The notes under the pieces are model-generated. The model was not told the origin of the DNA and did no database searches. It was given only the letters and a program-made list of their open reading frames with translations. Of a stretch of DNA of 64,000 nucleotides, positions 62,740 through 64,000 are shown in pieces (position 1 is the first letter of the stretch; each line of letters opens with the position of its first letter). The position numbers and the translations under genes were made by a program. The DNA is from Cryptomeria japonica (Eukaryota > Streptophyta > Pinopsida > Cupressales > Cupressaceae): positions 234,350,396-234,414,395 of the forward strand of contig NC_081406.1 of the NCBI RefSeq assembly GCF_030272615.1, in the 5' to 3' direction.

Positions 62740-62995
62740 ATTTATTCTTATAAGATATAATGGGAGAGGCTTGAACTTTCACATAATATCCATAACATTA
62801 AGAATAGGAGTGTCACAAGGAGTGACAACATGCATAAAATAGACCAACTAAAGAAAAGGATTGAGAACTAGCCGACAACTAGAAATAACTAACAAAACCG
62901 GAAACTGAACAACACCAAAAAAACTACATTTCCCACGAAAGGCATTCATAGGGGATAATCAAATGGGATAATGATTTGGAGAAGAGGCATGAGAA
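62740..62995 (-). mobile_element. Possible further LINE-like 3' end insertion
   Basis: The gene 2 segment reads through here (about 28385-28410), while the gene 4 segment has about 255 extra bases starting near ATAATGGGAGAGGCTTGAAC. That start resembles the hairpin ends of related insertions. No target duplication or ORF was found, so the class is tentative. Confidence 0.35.
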
Positions 62996-63536
62996 ATGGT
63001 ATAATACAAAAATAGGTTAGTTTATTTTACAAGAAAATAAAAGGCTTTATAAGCTAATGCACATAAATGTAAAATTCCTTCAATAAATTGAATAATATTT
63101 TTTTTGTAATAAGATTTTATCTATGTTTTCTCTACAATTCTTAATAATTAAGACTAAAATAATTATTTATTTATAAATTTATATCAAACTCATAAAATTG
63201 TATTACATACAATAGATGGATACCTATAAGTTATTTCTCCACTTTTCTATTTCTCCACACAAGAGTTACATCAAATTGCATTTCAAATAATTATCTTAAA
63301 TATGTGAAAATAATCTATTTATAGAAGATGCAAGAGCTCATCTAAGGTAGTTGATTGACATTTATGATATTCCTAGATAACATGAAGCTTAAAATTGAGG
63401 GTTCCAATATGAGCATACATATATGCCCAATTTTCTTATTTTATGAGAGAAAATGTCAACACAGTCCACTTGTCCTTTTTTATTTTTAAATAGATAGATG
63501 ATGGCTCTATTTTTACATTATTTTGATAATGTGATG

Positions 63537-64000
63537 TGGTAAAAAATTAGGGTTTTCACCGTTAAGTGTGATCAAACAACTAAATGTTTCTTAGGGACTA
63601 ATTACATTAGGGAAAGATAGGAATTTGATATATCAAACCTAATAGATCTAGATTCTAATTAGATTCCAAGGGTTTTAGGTGTGCCTCTTCTTTCCCTTGA
63701 GTTGAATTTGATTTGAATTTGTTGAAGATACTGAACTTAGGTTAAATGTGTATAAATTAAAGAGATCAAGAATAAACAGTTACCTACAGTCATCAAACGG
63801 AGCCATGAACCCAAATTTGAGAAATATTTTGAATGTTCAGATTTGTTCCTAGAAGGTTGTCCTAAATTGGTAGGACTGAGATGTCAGTTGCTCTAGTCCA
63901 TCAAAATTTTCATTTCCCAAAAGGGAACCTGTTCATTTCTGCCAATAATTTCAATACTAAAACTTACAGCTATGTACTTGTTTTGTGCACACAAAAAGAA
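63537..64000 (+). repeat. Dispersed repeat, copy at the window edge
   Basis: Starts at about TGGTAAAAAATTAGGG, where the gene 4 segment stops, and is related to the reverse complement of 47000-47493. It continues beyond the window. It could be the start of an LTR element. Confidence 0.5.

Larger units (their letters stand above)
52681..63536. repeat. Duplicated segment carrying gene 4
   Basis: It aligns with the gene 2 segment from the 3' flank through gene 4 to about 63536 (counterpart about 29010), apart from insertions in either copy. Insertions here are the SINE (55435-55575), element B (55660-59847), a LINE 3' end (about 60910-61355) and a possible further insert (about 62740-62995). 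Apart from gene 4 no gene was found in it. Confidence 0.75.

Overview
This window looks like accessory, repeat-rich nuclear DNA of a large plant genome. It is strongly AT-rich and gene-poor, and most of the recognisable coding sequence belongs to retrotransposons. The only host genes I can support are four small, intact, two-exon PR-10 (Bet v 1-like) genes. Their proteins, as I recall the family, look most like gymnosperm PR-10s, and the sparse gene content and old retroelements fit a conifer. That assignment is an inference.

Layout. A degraded Copia gag relic (about 283-900) is followed by PR-10 gene 1 on the + strand (2910-3472). From 4.6 to 18.4 kb there is a block of decayed elements: LINE A (+), an unrecognised repeat relic, a LINE 3' end (-), a coiled-coil ORF relic (-), LINE B (-) and the 3' half of an LTR element (+). 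PR-10 gene 2 (-) lies at 21489-22076. Its long upstream flank carries two non-autonomous LINE-like insertions, then a LINE RNase H relic, a Copia relic and a second GC-rich 1.6-kb element. PR-10 gene 3 (-) is at 35155-35731. It is followed by a telomere-like degenerate repeat, a nest of LTR elements (39.1-47.5 kb) and Copia element A (47867-52102). PR-10 gene 4 (-) is at 53373-53949. Its flank carries a tRNA-derived SINE, Copia element B (55660-59847) and LINE 3' ends.

The organising principle is segmental duplication. Genes 2, 3 and 4 sit in three same-strand copies of one segment: gene, roughly 0.5-0.8 kb of 3' flank and several kb of 5' flank. Gene 1 sits in a shorter inverted copy. Because the flanks still align, each copy serves as an empty-site control for insertions in the others. 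Several insertions can therefore be placed with their target-site duplications and dated as younger than the duplication.

The four genes share the intron position (phase 1, codon 61), a TATA box 84-89 bp upstream of the ATG, and a short conserved promoter block. Gene 2 is the most diverged, both in protein (P-loop, residue 45) and in promoter. The least familiar material is a Copia-like family (A, B and relic C) whose coding region appears to hold only gag, a protease-like motif and an acidic C-terminal domain I do not recognise. Next is a LINE-like family with a 3'-terminal hairpin.
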